DNA from: Sedimenticola sp.
GTDB taxonomy: Bacteria > Pseudomonadota > Gammaproteobacteria > Chromatiales > Chromatiaceae
Assembly (NCBI GenBank): GCA_011051655.1
Contig: DRKS01000091.1
Span: forward strand, 1-64,000
DNA: 64,000 nucleotides
Direction of reading: 5' to 3'
In this document: positions 25,167-34,690 of the stretch, in pieces
How the letters are laid out: each line of letters opens with the position of its first letter
How positions within the stretch are numbered: position 1 is the first letter of the stretch
Made by a program: the position numbers and the translations under genes
The notes under the pieces: generated by a model
The model's database searches: none
Seen by the model: the letters and a program-made list of their open reading frames with translations, nothing else
What the model was told of the DNA's origin: nothing

Positions 25167-25943
25167 ATGGAGCGGCTCCTGGAAATCATGGCCCACCTGC
25201 GCGACCCCGAAAAAGGCTGTCCCTGGGACCGGAAGCAGACCTTCGCCACCATCGCCCCCTATACCATCGAGGAGGCCTACGAGGTGGCGGACGCCATCGA
25301 GCGCGGTGACATGGATGAGCTGCGGGACGAACTGGGCGATCTGCTGTTCCAGGTGGTCTTCCATGCCCAGATGGCCAGGGAGGCGGGCGAATTTGAATTC
25401 GCCGATGTGGTGGAGGCGATTTGTGAAAAGATGCGGCGCCGGCATCCCCACGTCTTCGGCGGCGCCGAAGCGGGCAGCGCCGAGGCCCAGGCCCGGGCCT
25501 GGGAGAGGCACAAATCCGCTGAGCGCCAAGAAAGGGCCGGCGGGGCGAGCCCCAGCCTGCTGGATGGGGTGACCCAGGCGCTGCCGGCTTTGGCGCGGTC
25601 AGAGAAGCTCCAGCGCCGCGCCGCCCGGGGCGGCTTTGACTGGCCCGATGTCTCCGGCGTATTCGCCAAGATCCATGAGGAGCTGGACGAGGTGGCCGCC
25701 GAGCTGGAAAGCGGCGGGAGCCCGGAGCGCATCGCCGACGAGATCGGGGACCTGCTGTTCGCCTGCGTCAACCTGGCGCGCCACGCCGGGGTGGATGCCG
25801 AAACGGCCCTGGCGGCGGGCAACCGCAAGTTCGAGCGCCGCTTCAGGGGCGTGGAGCAGAGGATTGCGGCCCGGGGCCAGCGGATGGAAGAGCTGGGGCT
25901 GGAGGAGCTGGAGAGCCATTGGCGGGCGGTCAAGTTGGGATGA
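25167..25943 (+). CDS. mazG: Nucleoside triphosphate pyrophosphohydrolase MazG
   Basis: MazG hydrolyses NTPs to NMP and pyrophosphate in the cytoplasm. The 258-residue product carries two MazG repeats. The first has CPWDRKQTFATIAPYTIEEA with the metal-binding EEAYEVADAIERGD and DELGDLLFQVVFHA. The second has HEELDEVAAELESG and DEIGDLLFACVNLARHAG. The order and length match E. coli MazG. It starts 3 bases after the lipoprotein stop. Confidence 0.96.
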   Translation: MERLLEIMAHLRDPEKGCPWDRKQTFATIAPYTIEEAYEVADAIERGDMDELRDELGDLLFQVVFHAQMAREAGEFEFADVVEAICEKMRRRHPHVFGGAEAGSAEAQARAWERHKSAERQERAGGASPSLLDGVTQALPALARSEKLQRRAARGGFDWPDVSGVFAKIHEELDEVAAELESGGSPERIADEIGDLLFACVNLARHAGVDAETALAAGNRKFERRFRGVEQRIAARGQRMEELGLEELESHWRAVKLG

Positions 25944-25981
25944 AGTCCCGGGTGCTGAGTGTTGAATGGCGGTATGTAAAA

Positions 25982-27619
25982 ATGCGGGAACTGATCGAAT
26001 TGGCTGTCCGAAAGCGGGAGGGGGTTCCGGTGCTTCCAACCAATTGGTTATCCGTACAGGTGGGTTCAAGACTGTTTCAATATGCCGTCCTGGCGCTTGG
26101 ATTGCTGTTGCTATCCGCCTGCGCCACCAATCCGGTGACGGGCGAGGATGAACTGACCCTTGTCTCGGAGGCCCAGGAGCTTGCCATCGGGCGGGAGCAA
26201 TATGCGCCCAGCCGTCAGATGCAGGGCGGGGACTACCAACTGGATCCGGAACTCAGCCGTTACGTCAACCAAGTGGGCCAGCGCCTGGCCGCCGTCAGTG
26301 ACCGTAAACTGCCCTATGAGTTCGTGGTGGTGAATGACTCCACCCCCAATGCCTGGGCCCTGCCCGGCGGCAAGATCGCCGTCAACCGGGGGTTGCTGCT
26401 GGAACTGGAGAGCGAAGCCGAGCTGGCGGCGGTGCTGGGCCATGAGATCGTCCATGCGGCGGCCCGGCACGGCGCCAAGGGGATGGAGCGGGGCATTCTT
26501 TTGCAGGGGGCCGTTATCGCCGCCGGTATGGCCTCCGGCAATAACGACTATTCAAGACTGGCGGTGGGTGCCGCCGCCCTGGGGGCCAATCTGCTCAACC
26601 AGCGCTATTCCCGCGAGGCCGAGCTGGAGGCCGACCATTACGGCATGCTTTATATGGCGCGCGCGGGCTATGACCCGCAGGCCGCCGTGAAACTGCAGGA
26701 GACATTCGTTCGTCTGTCCAAAGAGCGGAAGCGCAACTGGCTGTCCGGCCTGTTCGCCAGCCACCCGCCCTCGGATGAGCGGGTGCGGCGCAACCGGGAG
26801 ACGGCAGGCCGGCTGGGTGCAAAAGGTGGGGACTGGGGGACGGAGCGTTTCCGGCAAAAAACAGCCGCGCTGCGCAGGACCCGGCCCGCATATGAGGCCC
26901 TGGCCGAGGGCCTCAAGGCGCTGAAAGAGGGCGATGAGCAGCGGGCCCTCGATCTGGCGGACAAGGCCATTCGCATCGAGCCCAAAGAGGCGCTGTTTTA
27001 CAGCCTGCGCGGAGATGTGTATTTCAAGCAGAAACGCTACCGGGATGCGTTGGAGGAGTATGCCCGGGCCTTGAAGCACAATGGTGACTATTTCCGTTTT
27101 TATCTCGAGCGTGGATTGACCCTGGAAAAGCTGGGCAGAAGAAAGGGCGCCCGCCGGGATTTGAAAAAGAGCGCCGAGCTGCTGCCCACGGCGGTGGCCT
27201 ATAACGCCCTGGGCCGGCTGGCATTGGAGTCGGGAAACAAGGGGCAGGCCAAGAAGTATTTCAGCCGGGCCGCCGGCTCCCGTTCACCGGAAGGCATCGC
27301 CGCCGCCAAGGAGCTGATGCGTCTCGATATGCCGGATAATCCAAACCGCTATTTCAGGGCCCGCCTGGAACTTTACAATAAAGGTCAAGTGATAGCGGTG
27401 GTGCAGAACAGGTCTGATTTGCCGGTCCGGAATGTACGCATCGGCGTGGGCCGCCGCGCGGGCGGAGGCCGGTTGCATGATGTCAGGAGAGAGCGCATCT
27501 GGGGCCTGATACGTCCCGGCGAGACGGCGCGGATAAGAGTGGATGTCGAACCCCTGGCCGATAAAAAACAGTTGAGGCGCTATGGGGTGATTGTCCTTGG
27601 CGCAGAGATTGCCGAATAA
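25982..27619 (+). CDS. M48 family metalloprotease with TPR domain, lipoprotein
   Basis: A zinc metalloprotease (LoiP/BepA-like) for outer-membrane quality control. A hydrophobic stretch ends in the lipobox LSAC. VLGHEIVHAAARHG contains HEXXH and EAELEADHYGMLYMARAGYD supplies the third ligand Glu. Residues about 290-440 form TPR-like repeats (AYEALAEGLKALKEGDEQRA). A C-terminal 100-residue domain is unassigned. The start is uncertain: ATG 25982 gives a long n-region, GTG 26060 gives a classic 22-residue lipoprotein signal, and ATG 25919 or 25940 overlap mazG. Confidence 0.88.
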   Translation: MRELIELAVRKREGVPVLPTNWLSVQVGSRLFQYAVLALGLLLLSACATNPVTGEDELTLVSEAQELAIGREQYAPSRQMQGGDYQLDPELSRYVNQVGQRLAAVSDRKLPYEFVVVNDSTPNAWALPGGKIAVNRGLLLELESEAELAAVLGHEIVHAAARHGAKGMERGILLQGAVIAAGMASGNNDYSRLAVGAAALGANLLNQRYSREAELEADHYGMLYMARAGYDPQAAVKLQETFVRLSKERKRNWLSGLFASHPPSDERVRRNRETAGRLGAKGGDWGTERFRQKTAALRRTRPAYEALAEGLKALKEGDEQRALDLADKAIRIEPKEALFYSLRGDVYFKQKRYRDALEEYARALKHNGDYFRFYLERGLTLEKLGRRKGARRDLKKSAELLPTAVAYNALGRLALESGNKGQAKKYFSRAAGSRSPEGIAAAKELMRLDMPDNPNRYFRARLELYNKGQVIAVVQNRSDLPVRNVRIGVGRRAGGGRLHDVRRERIWGLIRPGETARIRVDVEPLADKKQLRRYGVIVLGAEIAE

Positions 27620-27838
27620 AGGCGGTTATGGCCCTGGCGCGGCCTGGCTGCATCCCGCTTCCTGTTGTGTTTTTTGTGATTTTAATTCCGGTTGCGCCGG
27701 ACCGGGAAATGGGCAGGGGGTTGAACAACCAGGATTTGAGGATCAATATACGATGGGCCCGGATATCAATAAGCGCCACCAGGGCGGCAGGGTGATGACC
27801 GGTGGGTGCCGCGGGGCGCCCTAACCAATGAGGTGAGC

Positions 27839-28612
27839 ATGAATAAAAAATATTTGGGCATTCTCTGCGCGGGGGCATTGACACTGGGGCCGGGCAGCGC
27901 GGCGCAGGCGGCATTGTACGACCGCGGCAACGGCATGATCTATGACAGTGACCAGGACCTGACTTGGCTGCAGAATGCCAACCTCGCGGCCGGCAACATC
28001 TTCGGCCTGGGTTATAACACCGACCTGGGGGATCACCCGGGCGATTCCTGGGGATCGAATTACCAGGAAACCATCTGGCCGAACGGCGTCATGTCCTGGG
28101 GTGGCGCGCTGCACTGGATCGATGCCATGAATGCGGCCAACTACAAGGGCTACGGCGACTGGCGGTTGCCGGCCATTACGGATATGGGCGCCCCGGGGTG
28201 CGACCATGCCTCTGTCGGCACCGACTGCGGCTACAACGTGGACACCTCCGGCTCGGAACCGGCCTATCTGTGGTACGACATCCTGGGCAACATCCCTTAT
28301 GAGGACAGCGACGGGAATTACCCTCAGCCCGGCTGGGGCCTTTACCACAAAGGCGCGGATGGCGCCAATTTTCACTATCTGCAACCCTACAGCTATTGGT
28401 CGGGGACGGAATATGCGCCCGACTCCGGTGATGCATGGTTTTTCGATGCCAACTACGGCTATCAGGGCCGCGTCGACAAGGACCGCATGTTCTATGCCAT
28501 GGCCGTTCGTTCCGGCGATGTCGCCCCTGTCCCGCTGCCTGCGGCGGTGTGGTTGTTTGGCGCCGGCCTGGCTGGCCTGGGGTTGCTTGGCGGAGCCAAG
28601 AGGCGGCGCTGA
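27839..28612 (+). CDS. DUF1566-type secreted protein with PEP-CTERM-like sorting tail
   Basis: This 257-residue protein has a signal peptide (MNKKYLGILCAGALTLGPGS). The body resembles the DUF1566 (Lcl C-terminal-like) domain: YDSDQDLTWLQNANLAAGN, YKGYGDWRLPAI, SYWSGTEYAPDSGDAWFFD, then AMAVRSGD. The tail is VPLPAAVWLFGAGLAGLGLL followed by KRRR, the VPLPAAVWLF variant of exosortase sorting signals. It is therefore likely exported and anchored or processed at the envelope. The ATG at 27839 has GAGGTGAG upstream. No exosortase gene is in the window. Confidence 0.82.
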   Translation: MNKKYLGILCAGALTLGPGSAAQAALYDRGNGMIYDSDQDLTWLQNANLAAGNIFGLGYNTDLGDHPGDSWGSNYQETIWPNGVMSWGGALHWIDAMNAANYKGYGDWRLPAITDMGAPGCDHASVGTDCGYNVDTSGSEPAYLWYDILGNIPYEDSDGNYPQPGWGLYHKGADGANFHYLQPYSYWSGTEYAPDSGDAWFFDANYGYQGRVDKDRMFYAMAVRSGDVAPVPLPAAVWLFGAGLAGLGLLGGAKRRR

Positions 28613-28763
28613 CCGGTTGCTAACCCGGGCGGTGCGCTCTCCTGCGCCGCTCTCCATGGTCCGGGCGAAGGTGTTCAATACCCCGGGTTGATCTGGCGAA
28701 ACCGTGGTTATCGTTTGCCATATTTACCACCCTTAAATTCACTGAGCATGTGATGTGTTGGCC

Positions 28764-30281
28764 ATGGATGAAAGTCTGTTGAATTCCATGTTTGAACGAT
28801 CGCGGGATCGGTACGATGGCGCGGTGCGCTGGGCCTGCATTGTGGTATTTGTTCTCCTGGGATTTCACCTGTTGATGTTTAACCACTATCTGGATGCGGA
28901 CCGCAAGCTGGCGGCGGTCGATGCCGAGAAAGCGGCGATCACGAAGAAGAAGGAAGTGATTGATGGCGTGATAGCCGGGTTGAATGATGTGCAAACGGAG
29001 GCGATTGATGCCCTGTCCGTCCTTCTCAAGCAGACCTTTGCGAACCTGAGAGCGGATTTCGGTGCTTTGTCGGAAAGAATCCGGGAGATACGCTCTGGCG
29101 ATACTGTGGCTGCAACACCTGATGGGGATGCTGAAACACCGCTACAGGGCATGCCCGACCCTTTGCAGCGGGAACCCCCTGATCCGGGGCTTACCGACTA
29201 TCCTTTTCAGTTTCAACGTCCTGATGACCGGTCATATCCGCGCCGGCGCCGGCGGCAGTTATTTGATCAGGATGCGATGCCCGAGCCCGGCTTGGGGCCG
29301 CTTCCGCGCCCGATATCCCTGGATGAAAGCGTGGTCGCAGCCATCCGTGGGGCCGAAGGCATGGGTGAGATCAGGGATCACCTGCGGCCGTTAATCGAGG
29401 CGCAAAGCATCGGGCCGCGGTTCAAGGCGCTCAACGACGGCTGGCGCCTGGAAATATTGCCGCGGATAGAGAAACGGGTCGGCGGGCTCCGGAATTCGAT
29501 CAAGCAACAAAAGCCGGCCGATCCGGCTGATGATCCCTATTGGGGGGCCGTCAATGCCGCGCTCGATCGAGTGGTTGAAGCGGCAAGGAGGCTGCATTTC
29601 GAACCACCAGAAGATCCATACTGGTGGGTCAGCACTGGCGGCAAGGGCGAGACGCTGTTTCAACTGGGCGTGAGCGCCAGACAAGAACTTGATCAGTCCG
29701 CGGCAGTGGAGGCAATCGGGCGTGAGCTCGCAGGCATCCTGGCAGCCCAGAAACAGTTGCACATGGAATTGGAAAACAAACTCAAGCAGCTGGAAGAAGT
29801 CTTCGAACGGCAGAAATCACAATTGTCGATATTCGGCTATCCCTTGTCCGCCGTGCCGCTGAACCTGATCGCATTGCTGGGGCATTTTCCGCTGCTTATC
29901 GGCATAATCCTGGCCGTGATGTCTATATGGCTGATGCGGCGCTTCATGGAATTGGTCACCGTGACGTCAATGATGGTGAAACGCGATGCGGAAAGCCCGG
30001 TGCGGCAATGGTTGTTGAGCCGGATGCCGGGTTACTTGCGTACCGGCAAACCCGGCGCATGGGGAGTTTATGTGCTGGGGCTGACCGGCCTGGCTTGGTT
30101 ATGGATCGCGGCAGCGTCTTTCGAGTTGATCGGCTGGCAGGATATCGATCTGCAACAGGCCGCACTTCGTGGTGTCCTTGGCGGTGCTGCAATTGCCATT
30201 GCGTTGGGTTGCCTCTGGCGCATGGTTCCAAAGGCGGTCCAAACCCTCTCGATGATGAATGACAGTGCCCCGCCATGCTGA
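28764..30281 (+). CDS. Membrane protein with coiled coil, unknown function
   Basis: I do not recognise this protein of about 505 residues. An N-terminal transmembrane helix (WACIVVFVLLGFHLLMF, about 27-45) is followed by a coiled-coil-like segment (AVDAEKAAITKKKEVIDGVI). A long soluble region is Pro/Arg-rich around residues 130-170. Three membrane helices follow after residue 370 (LLGHFPLLIGIILAVMSIWL; VYVLGLTGLAWLWIAAASF; GVLGGAAIAIALGCLW). This topology puts the middle in the periplasm. GTG 28755 is an alternative start. It stands alone between the PEP-CTERM gene and minus-strand genes. Confidence 0.75.
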   Translation: MDESLLNSMFERSRDRYDGAVRWACIVVFVLLGFHLLMFNHYLDADRKLAAVDAEKAAITKKKEVIDGVIAGLNDVQTEAIDALSVLLKQTFANLRADFGALSERIREIRSGDTVAATPDGDAETPLQGMPDPLQREPPDPGLTDYPFQFQRPDDRSYPRRRRRQLFDQDAMPEPGLGPLPRPISLDESVVAAIRGAEGMGEIRDHLRPLIEAQSIGPRFKALNDGWRLEILPRIEKRVGGLRNSIKQQKPADPADDPYWGAVNAALDRVVEAARRLHFEPPEDPYWWVSTGGKGETLFQLGVSARQELDQSAAVEAIGRELAGILAAQKQLHMELENKLKQLEEVFERQKSQLSIFGYPLSAVPLNLIALLGHFPLLIGIILAVMSIWLMRRFMELVTVTSMMVKRDAESPVRQWLLSRMPGYLRTGKPGAWGVYVLGLTGLAWLWIAAASFELIGWQDIDLQQAALRGVLGGAAIAIALGCLWRMVPKAVQTLSMMNDSAPPC

Positions 30282-30366
30282 TGGTTGTTGGGGGAGGCTT
30301 ATGGTTTGCCATCCTTGAAATTCCAGGGTCTATTGGAAAGGGCGCATAACGGTATTTCCCTGGGCA

Positions 30367-30900
30367 TTATGTCTTCGCGTCCTTCTGGGCGGGCATCCGC
30401 TCGAATATCGTGCCGTGGCATTTGGGGCAGGGCGGGATGTGGCCTGGCCGGTGGAAATGCAGTAATTCGCCGCAGTCGGTACAGCACAGCGTGCCGGGAC
30501 CGGTGATTTCGCCGGTGTGGTACTCCGATGCCTGCTCCTTGAGTTTCAACAGTTCCACCGTGGTCTGGTCCGCCGCCTGTGTGAACAGCTCCCGCAGGCG
30601 CTCTTCCACCAGTTCCACTTCGAAGCCGAACCAGGTTTTGAAGTCCTCCTGGGTTTCTTCGATATAGCGCGCGGCGTCGATCAGATCGCGCTTCAGATAG
30701 TCAGGGAGCTTTTCGGCCTCTTCCTTGGTCAATTCTTCCAGCTCAGCGGTCTTGGTGCGCACCTTGTCAATCATGCGGTGGAGGGCGGGGCCGCTTTTTT
30801 CCTCGAGTTTGTGCGCCTCTTCCAGGGCCTTCTCAAGCAGCAGCTCATAGGCTTTGCCTATTGCGTCGACGGGATCTCTTGGCGGGGGCAGGTCTGTCAT
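30367..30900 (-). CDS. Zinc-ribbon protein of the YbeL/DUF1451 type
   Basis: The 177-residue protein is mostly helical (residues 10-120), ending in a zinc ribbon with two Cys pairs: LCCTDCGELLHFHRPGHIPP and CPKCHGTIFER. This fits the DUF1451 family, whose function is unknown. It lies on the minus strand downstream of the NYN-LOTUS pair with a gap of about 107 bases, so co-transcription is possible but not certain. Confidence 0.8.
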   Translation of the reverse strand: MTDLPPPRDPVDAIGKAYELLLEKALEEAHKLEEKSGPALHRMIDKVRTKTAELEELTKEEAEKLPDYLKRDLIDAARYIEETQEDFKTWFGFEVELVEERLRELFTQAADQTTVELLKLKEQASEYHTGEITGPGTLCCTDCGELLHFHRPGHIPPCPKCHGTIFERMPAQKDAKT

Positions 30901-31007
30901 GGTTTCTGTTCCTCGTTGATGTGGAGGGGTGGGCGATAAGCCTTTGGTTTATTGAAAACGCACCTGTAAGCTTCATGGCCACACCGGTTTTCGTGGCCAG
31001 GGATTCG

Positions 31008-31412
31008 CTAGAGGGGCTTGGAAATCTTGTTCAAGAGCCTTTCGGCGGCGGCGATTACGCTGTGATGATGTTTCTTGATGCGCTCATGCGCCTCGGCCAG
31101 CCGTTCGTGCCGGGATGCCTGCTTTGAGTGGGCCGCGGCCCATTCCTTATCGGTCTTGTTTGCGCCAAGCCTGGCTTCCTCGCTGATGGCGAGCTCATGG
31201 GCCCGCAGCCGCTGTTGGTTGTCCCAGACGGCGTCGGCATGCGCCTCGATGGCATCCAGGGCGTCACGCAGTGCAATCTCGACTTCGCTGAGATTTGCCA
31301 ATATTCCTTGCAATTGCTTTTTCCACTGATCGATGTCCGCCAGCCAGGCCTCGTGATCGCGCTGCCACACAACATGCTGTTCATGCATCTTTTGCTGAAT
31401 CGATTTACTCAT
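31008..31412 (-). CDS. Small helical protein coupled to the NYN-LOTUS gene
   Basis: I do not recognise this 134-residue protein. It is rich in Ala, Glu, Gln, His and Lys and predicted almost wholly helical or coiled coil (QWKKQLQGILANLSEVEIAL; RHERLAEAHERIKKHHHSVI). The ATG at 31412 has AGGAGA six bases upstream. It overlaps the 3' end of the NYN gene by 8 bases, so the two are translationally coupled and may act together. Confidence 0.75.
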   Translation of the reverse strand: MSKSIQQKMHEQHVVWQRDHEAWLADIDQWKKQLQGILANLSEVEIALRDALDAIEAHADAVWDNQQRLRAHELAISEEARLGANKTDKEWAAAHSKQASRHERLAEAHERIKKHHHSVIAAAERLLNKISKPL

Positions 31413-32220
31413 GGTCATTCTCCTGCACGAAGCCCTTGATGATATAACCGCCCGATTTCTCGTCATGCTCCAGTTCCAAAAGCTTACGGGACTGGGCCTC
31501 TTCAAGCAATTTACCAAAGGTGCGAAAGCCGTGATAGGCTTCGCTGAAGCCGGGCTTGCGCCGTTTCAACGCCTGTTTGACCATTGACCCCCATACCTTC
31601 TCCTCCTCTCCGCGCTCTTCAAACAGGTCTTCGACCGTTGCCAGGACCAGATCCAGCGCCTCTTGTTTCCTCTCATCCTCGGTCTCCTTGGGGGCGGCCT
31701 TTTTGGCAGTAGCCTTGCGCTTTGCCCGGCGCTTCTTTTCCGTCTCCCGCACCAGATCGTCGTAATAGATGAATTCGTCGCAGTTGGACGTCAGCAGATC
31801 CGAGGTGGATTGCTTCACGCCGACGCCGATCACAATCTTGTTGTTCTCCCGCAGCTTGCTGACCAGGGGTGAAAAGTCGGAATCACCGCTGATGATTACG
31901 AAGGTGTCGACGTGGGACTTGGTATAGCAGAGATCCAGCGCATCCACGACCATGCGGATGTCGGCCGAATTCTTGCCCGACTGGCGCACATGGGGAATTT
32001 CGATCAACTCGAACGCCGCTTCATGCATGGCTGCCTTGAACTCCTTGTAGCGCGCCCAGTCACAGTAGGCCTTCTTGACGACGATGTTGCCCTTGAGGAG
32101 CAGACGCTCCAATACCTTTTGGATATCGAACGCAGCGTAGTTGGCGTCCCGTACGCCCAGTGCGACATTCTCGAAATCACAGAACAACGCCATGTTCTGA
32201 GTCTTGGGTTTACTGCTCAT
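31405..32220 (-). CDS. NYN-domain protein with C-terminal OST-HTH/LOTUS domain
   Basis: The 271-residue protein pairs a PIN-like NYN nuclease domain (residues 8-165) with a LOTUS-like winged helix (about 195-265). The NYN acidic residues are visible: ALFCDFENVALG, GKNSADIRMVVDALDL and FVIISGDSDFSPLV. A basic linker (KKRRAKRKATAKKAA) joins the domains. The LOTUS part has KVWGSMVKQALKRRKPGFSE and YHGFRTFGKLLEEAQ. The family combination implies RNA binding and cleavage; substrate unknown. Confidence 0.88.
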   Translation of the reverse strand: MSSKPKTQNMALFCDFENVALGVRDANYAAFDIQKVLERLLLKGNIVVKKAYCDWARYKEFKAAMHEAAFELIEIPHVRQSGKNSADIRMVVDALDLCYTKSHVDTFVIISGDSDFSPLVSKLRENNKIVIGVGVKQSTSDLLTSNCDEFIYYDDLVRETEKKRRAKRKATAKKAAPKETEDERKQEALDLVLATVEDLFEERGEEEKVWGSMVKQALKRRKPGFSEAYHGFRTFGKLLEEAQSRKLLELEHDEKSGGYIIKGFVQENDHE

Positions 32221-32411
32221 GGCTCCTCCCGCATGGTGTGGGCTATAGAATACCTTACTTTGTCAAACCCATTCCTTGCCAGTAATCTCTATATTGGCTT
32301 TTCCTGTCAATGATCGATGCCCCACCCCTGAAAAGAGCGGTAGGTTTCAGTTGTTCTTTCCAGGATAATAAACCACAGTTTGGCTTCGTCGGCCTGGAAA
32401 TCTGCACAGAC

Positions 32412-34283
32412 ATGGCAAAAGAGATAAAAATCCCCGGCTGGGTATCGATTGCCTTGCCTCTGTTTCTATTGTTGCTCTACCTGATCCTGTTTTGGGAGTC
32501 TCCCGGGGGGGAGGCGTCCTACGAGGTGCCCTACAGCGAATTCAAACAGATGCTCAGGGAAGGGGAAGTGGCCGAGGTGCTGTTGCAGGGGGAGCGGGTG
32601 CGGGGTGCCCTGCACTCCCCCCGGGTGCTGGCGGAATCGGGCCGGTCTTCCCGGCATTTCACAACCCGCCTGCCTTCCTTCGGGGATGATGAACTGCTCC
32701 CTTTGCTGGAGCGGCAGGGGGTGAGGGTCAGCATCAAGGCCGCGGCGGAAGAGGGCGGCTGGCAAAGGGTTTTCATTGCCTTTCTGCCCTGGCTGATCAT
32801 CATTGGCGTTTATGTCTGGTTCTGGCGCCGGATCAGCCGCAACATTGCCGGTGGCATCGGCCGCGGTGGCGACATCGACAGGTTCCTGCGGCCTCCCGGC
32901 AAAGTGGAGGCGGAGCCGCCAAAGGTGACCTTCAAGGATGTGGCCGGGCAGGAGAACGCCAAGAAGGAGGTGGCCGAGCTGGTGGATTGTCTGCGCCACC
33001 CGGAGCAATACCGCAAGCTGGGTGCGGAGATCCCCCACGGCGTCCTGCTCATGGGGGCGCCCGGTACGGGCAAGACACTGATGGCCCGGGCCCTGGCCGG
33101 CGAGGCGGAGGTGCCTTTCTTCTCCATCTCTGCGTCCGAGTTCATCGAGATGTTCGTCGGGGTCGGCGCCTCCCGGGTGCGCAAACTGTTCGAGCGGGCC
33201 AAGGCCAAGGCGCCCAGCATCATCTTTATCGACGAGCTGGACAGCGTGGGGCGGGTGCGCGGCGCCGGGCTGGGCGGCGGGCACGACGAGCGGGAGCAGA
33301 CCCTCAACCAGATCCTGGCGGAGATGGATGGTTTTTCCGGGCACGAGGCGGTGATCGTGCTGGCCGCCACCAACCGGCCGGATGTGCTCGATCCGGCGCT
33401 GCTGCGGCCGGGCCGTTTCGACCGGCACGTGACCCTGGATCTGCCGGACCGGAAGGCCAGAAAGGCCATTCTCGAGCTGCATGCCCACAATGTGCCCCTG
33501 GCCGGTGATGTGGATCTGGAAAAGACCGCCGCCGGCACGCCGGGATTTTCGGGGGCGGATCTCAAGAATCTGGTCAACGAGGCGGCCATGCGTGCGGCGC
33601 GGGAGCAACGGCATGAGGTCCGCATGGAGGATTTCGAGGCCATGCGTGACAAGGTGCTGCTGGGCGCGGAGCGCACCCTGGTCATCCAGCCGGAGGAGAA
33701 GCATCGCCTGGCGGTGCATGAGTCCGGCCATACCATCACGGCCTATTTCCTGCCCGAAGCCGACACTCCGCACAAGGTGAGCATTATCCCCCGCGGGCGC
33801 GCCCTCGGCGCCACCCAGCAATTGCCGGAGGAAGAACGCTACACCCTGCCGGAAGAGTACCTGCGTGACCGTCTCGCCGTCATGCTGGGGGGGCGGGCGG
33901 CCGAGAAGGTCTTTCTCGCCAGTATCAGCTCGGGCGCCGATGACGACATCCGTCAGGCCACCGCGCTGGCCCGCTCCATGGTCACCTGCTGGGGCATGTC
34001 GGAGGAGATCGGCCCGATGGACCTGCGGGATGGCGAGGAACATCCCTTCCTGGGACGCGAGATCGCCCAGCCGCGAAGACACAGCGAGGCGTCGGCCAAA
34101 ACGGTGGATGAGATGGTGCGCAAGCTGTTGCAGGAAGCCGAGGCCCGGGCCGAAGAGCTGGTCACCCGCCATCGGACGGCGATGGAGAGGCTGATTGCGG
34201 CCCTGGAGGACCGGGAGACCCTGTATCATGAACAGATCGCCGGTTGTCTGGGACCTGTCGCCGAAAAAGAAAAAAGCCGTTAG
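32412..34283 (+). CDS. ftsH: ATP-dependent zinc metalloprotease FtsH (stand-alone copy)
   Basis: A membrane AAA+ protease of 623 residues from the ATG at 32412; an upstream in-frame start would add 34 unlikely residues. Two membrane helices flank a small periplasmic domain ([33 protein letters not shown]). The AAA module has [25 protein letters not shown] (DELD where DEID is usual) and the second-region [10 protein letters not shown]. The protease motif is [13 protein letters not shown] (HExxH with Ser where HEAGH is usual). It is not beside rlmE, so it may be an extra paralogue. Confidence 0.93.
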   Translation: MAKEIKIPGWVSIALPLFLLLLYLILFWESPGGEASYEVPYSEFKQMLREGEVAEVLLQGERVRGALHSPRVLAESGRSSRHFTTRLPSFGDDELLPLLERQGVRVSIKAAAEEGGWQRVFIAFLPWLIIIGVYVWFWRRISRNIAGGIGRGGDIDRFLRPPGKVEAEPPKVTFKDVAGQENAKKEVAELVDCLRHPEQYRKLGAEIPHGVLLMGAPGTGKTLMARALAGEAEVPFFSISASEFIEMFVGVGASRVRKLFERAKAKAPSIIFIDELDSVGRVRGAGLGGGHDEREQTLNQILAEMDGFSGHEAVIVLAATNRPDVLDPALLRPGRFDRHVTLDLPDRKARKAILELHAHNVPLAGDVDLEKTAAGTPGFSGADLKNLVNEAAMRAAREQRHEVRMEDFEAMRDKVLLGAERTLVIQPEEKHRLAVHESGHTITAYFLPEADTPHKVSIIPRGRALGATQQLPEEERYTLPEEYLRDRLAVMLGGRAAEKVFLASISSGADDDIRQATALARSMVTCWGMSEEIGPMDLRDGEEHPFLGREIAQPRRHSEASAKTVDEMVRKLLQEAEARAEELVTRHRTAMERLIAALEDRETLYHEQIAGCLGPVAEKEKSR

Positions 34284-34348
34284 TGCGGTGGGTTCGGCCT
34301 GATGTCGTCTGATGGAGTAATCATCAATGCCAGATTTTGTACAGTCCG

Positions 34349-34687
34349 CTAAGGCGGTAGATCCAGGCGCAGGCGGGCGGCCTCGGACATCCTGTCGGGG
34401 CTCCATGGCGGGTCCCAGACCAGTTCCACCGTCACATCCTTCACCCCCTCCGCTTGGCGTACGGCGCCCTCCACCATGGAGGGGAAGGCATCGGCCAATG
34501 GACAGCCGGGAGTGGTCAAGGTCATGCGGATGTGGACCTTGCCCTCGCGTGCATCCACCTCGACCCCGTAGACCAGGTCGAGATCATAGATATTCTCCGA
34601 TAACTCAGGGTCATACACCGTGCGCAAGGCGTCTGTGACCCGCCCCTTCAGGGCTTCATTTTGTTCCGCGTCATTCAGCGTTCCCAC
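34349..34687 (-). CDS. sufT: SufT-like iron-sulfur assembly protein (DUF59/MIP18 family)
   Basis: A 112-residue DUF59 protein with RVTDALRTVYDPELSENIYD, LDLVYGVEVD and the conserved Cys region TLTTPGCPLADAF, ending in ELVWDPPWSPDRMSEAARL. This family assists Fe-S maturation at the end of suf operons. It starts 3 bases after the sufU stop and is the last gene of the minus-strand suf unit. Confidence 0.9.
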   Translation of the reverse strand: MGTLNDAEQNEALKGRVTDALRTVYDPELSENIYDLDLVYGVEVDAREGKVHIRMTLTTPGCPLADAFPSMVEGAVRQAEGVKDVTVELVWDPPWSPDRMSEAARLRLDLPP

Positions 34688-34690
34688 TTC

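Noticed and set aside
27700-27838. G+C-rich dyads before the PEP-CTERM gene, including GGTGCCGCGGGG similar to part of the duplicated leaders
   Set aside because: Similarity is limited to about 20 bases in opposite orientation and no known riboswitch core could be matched.
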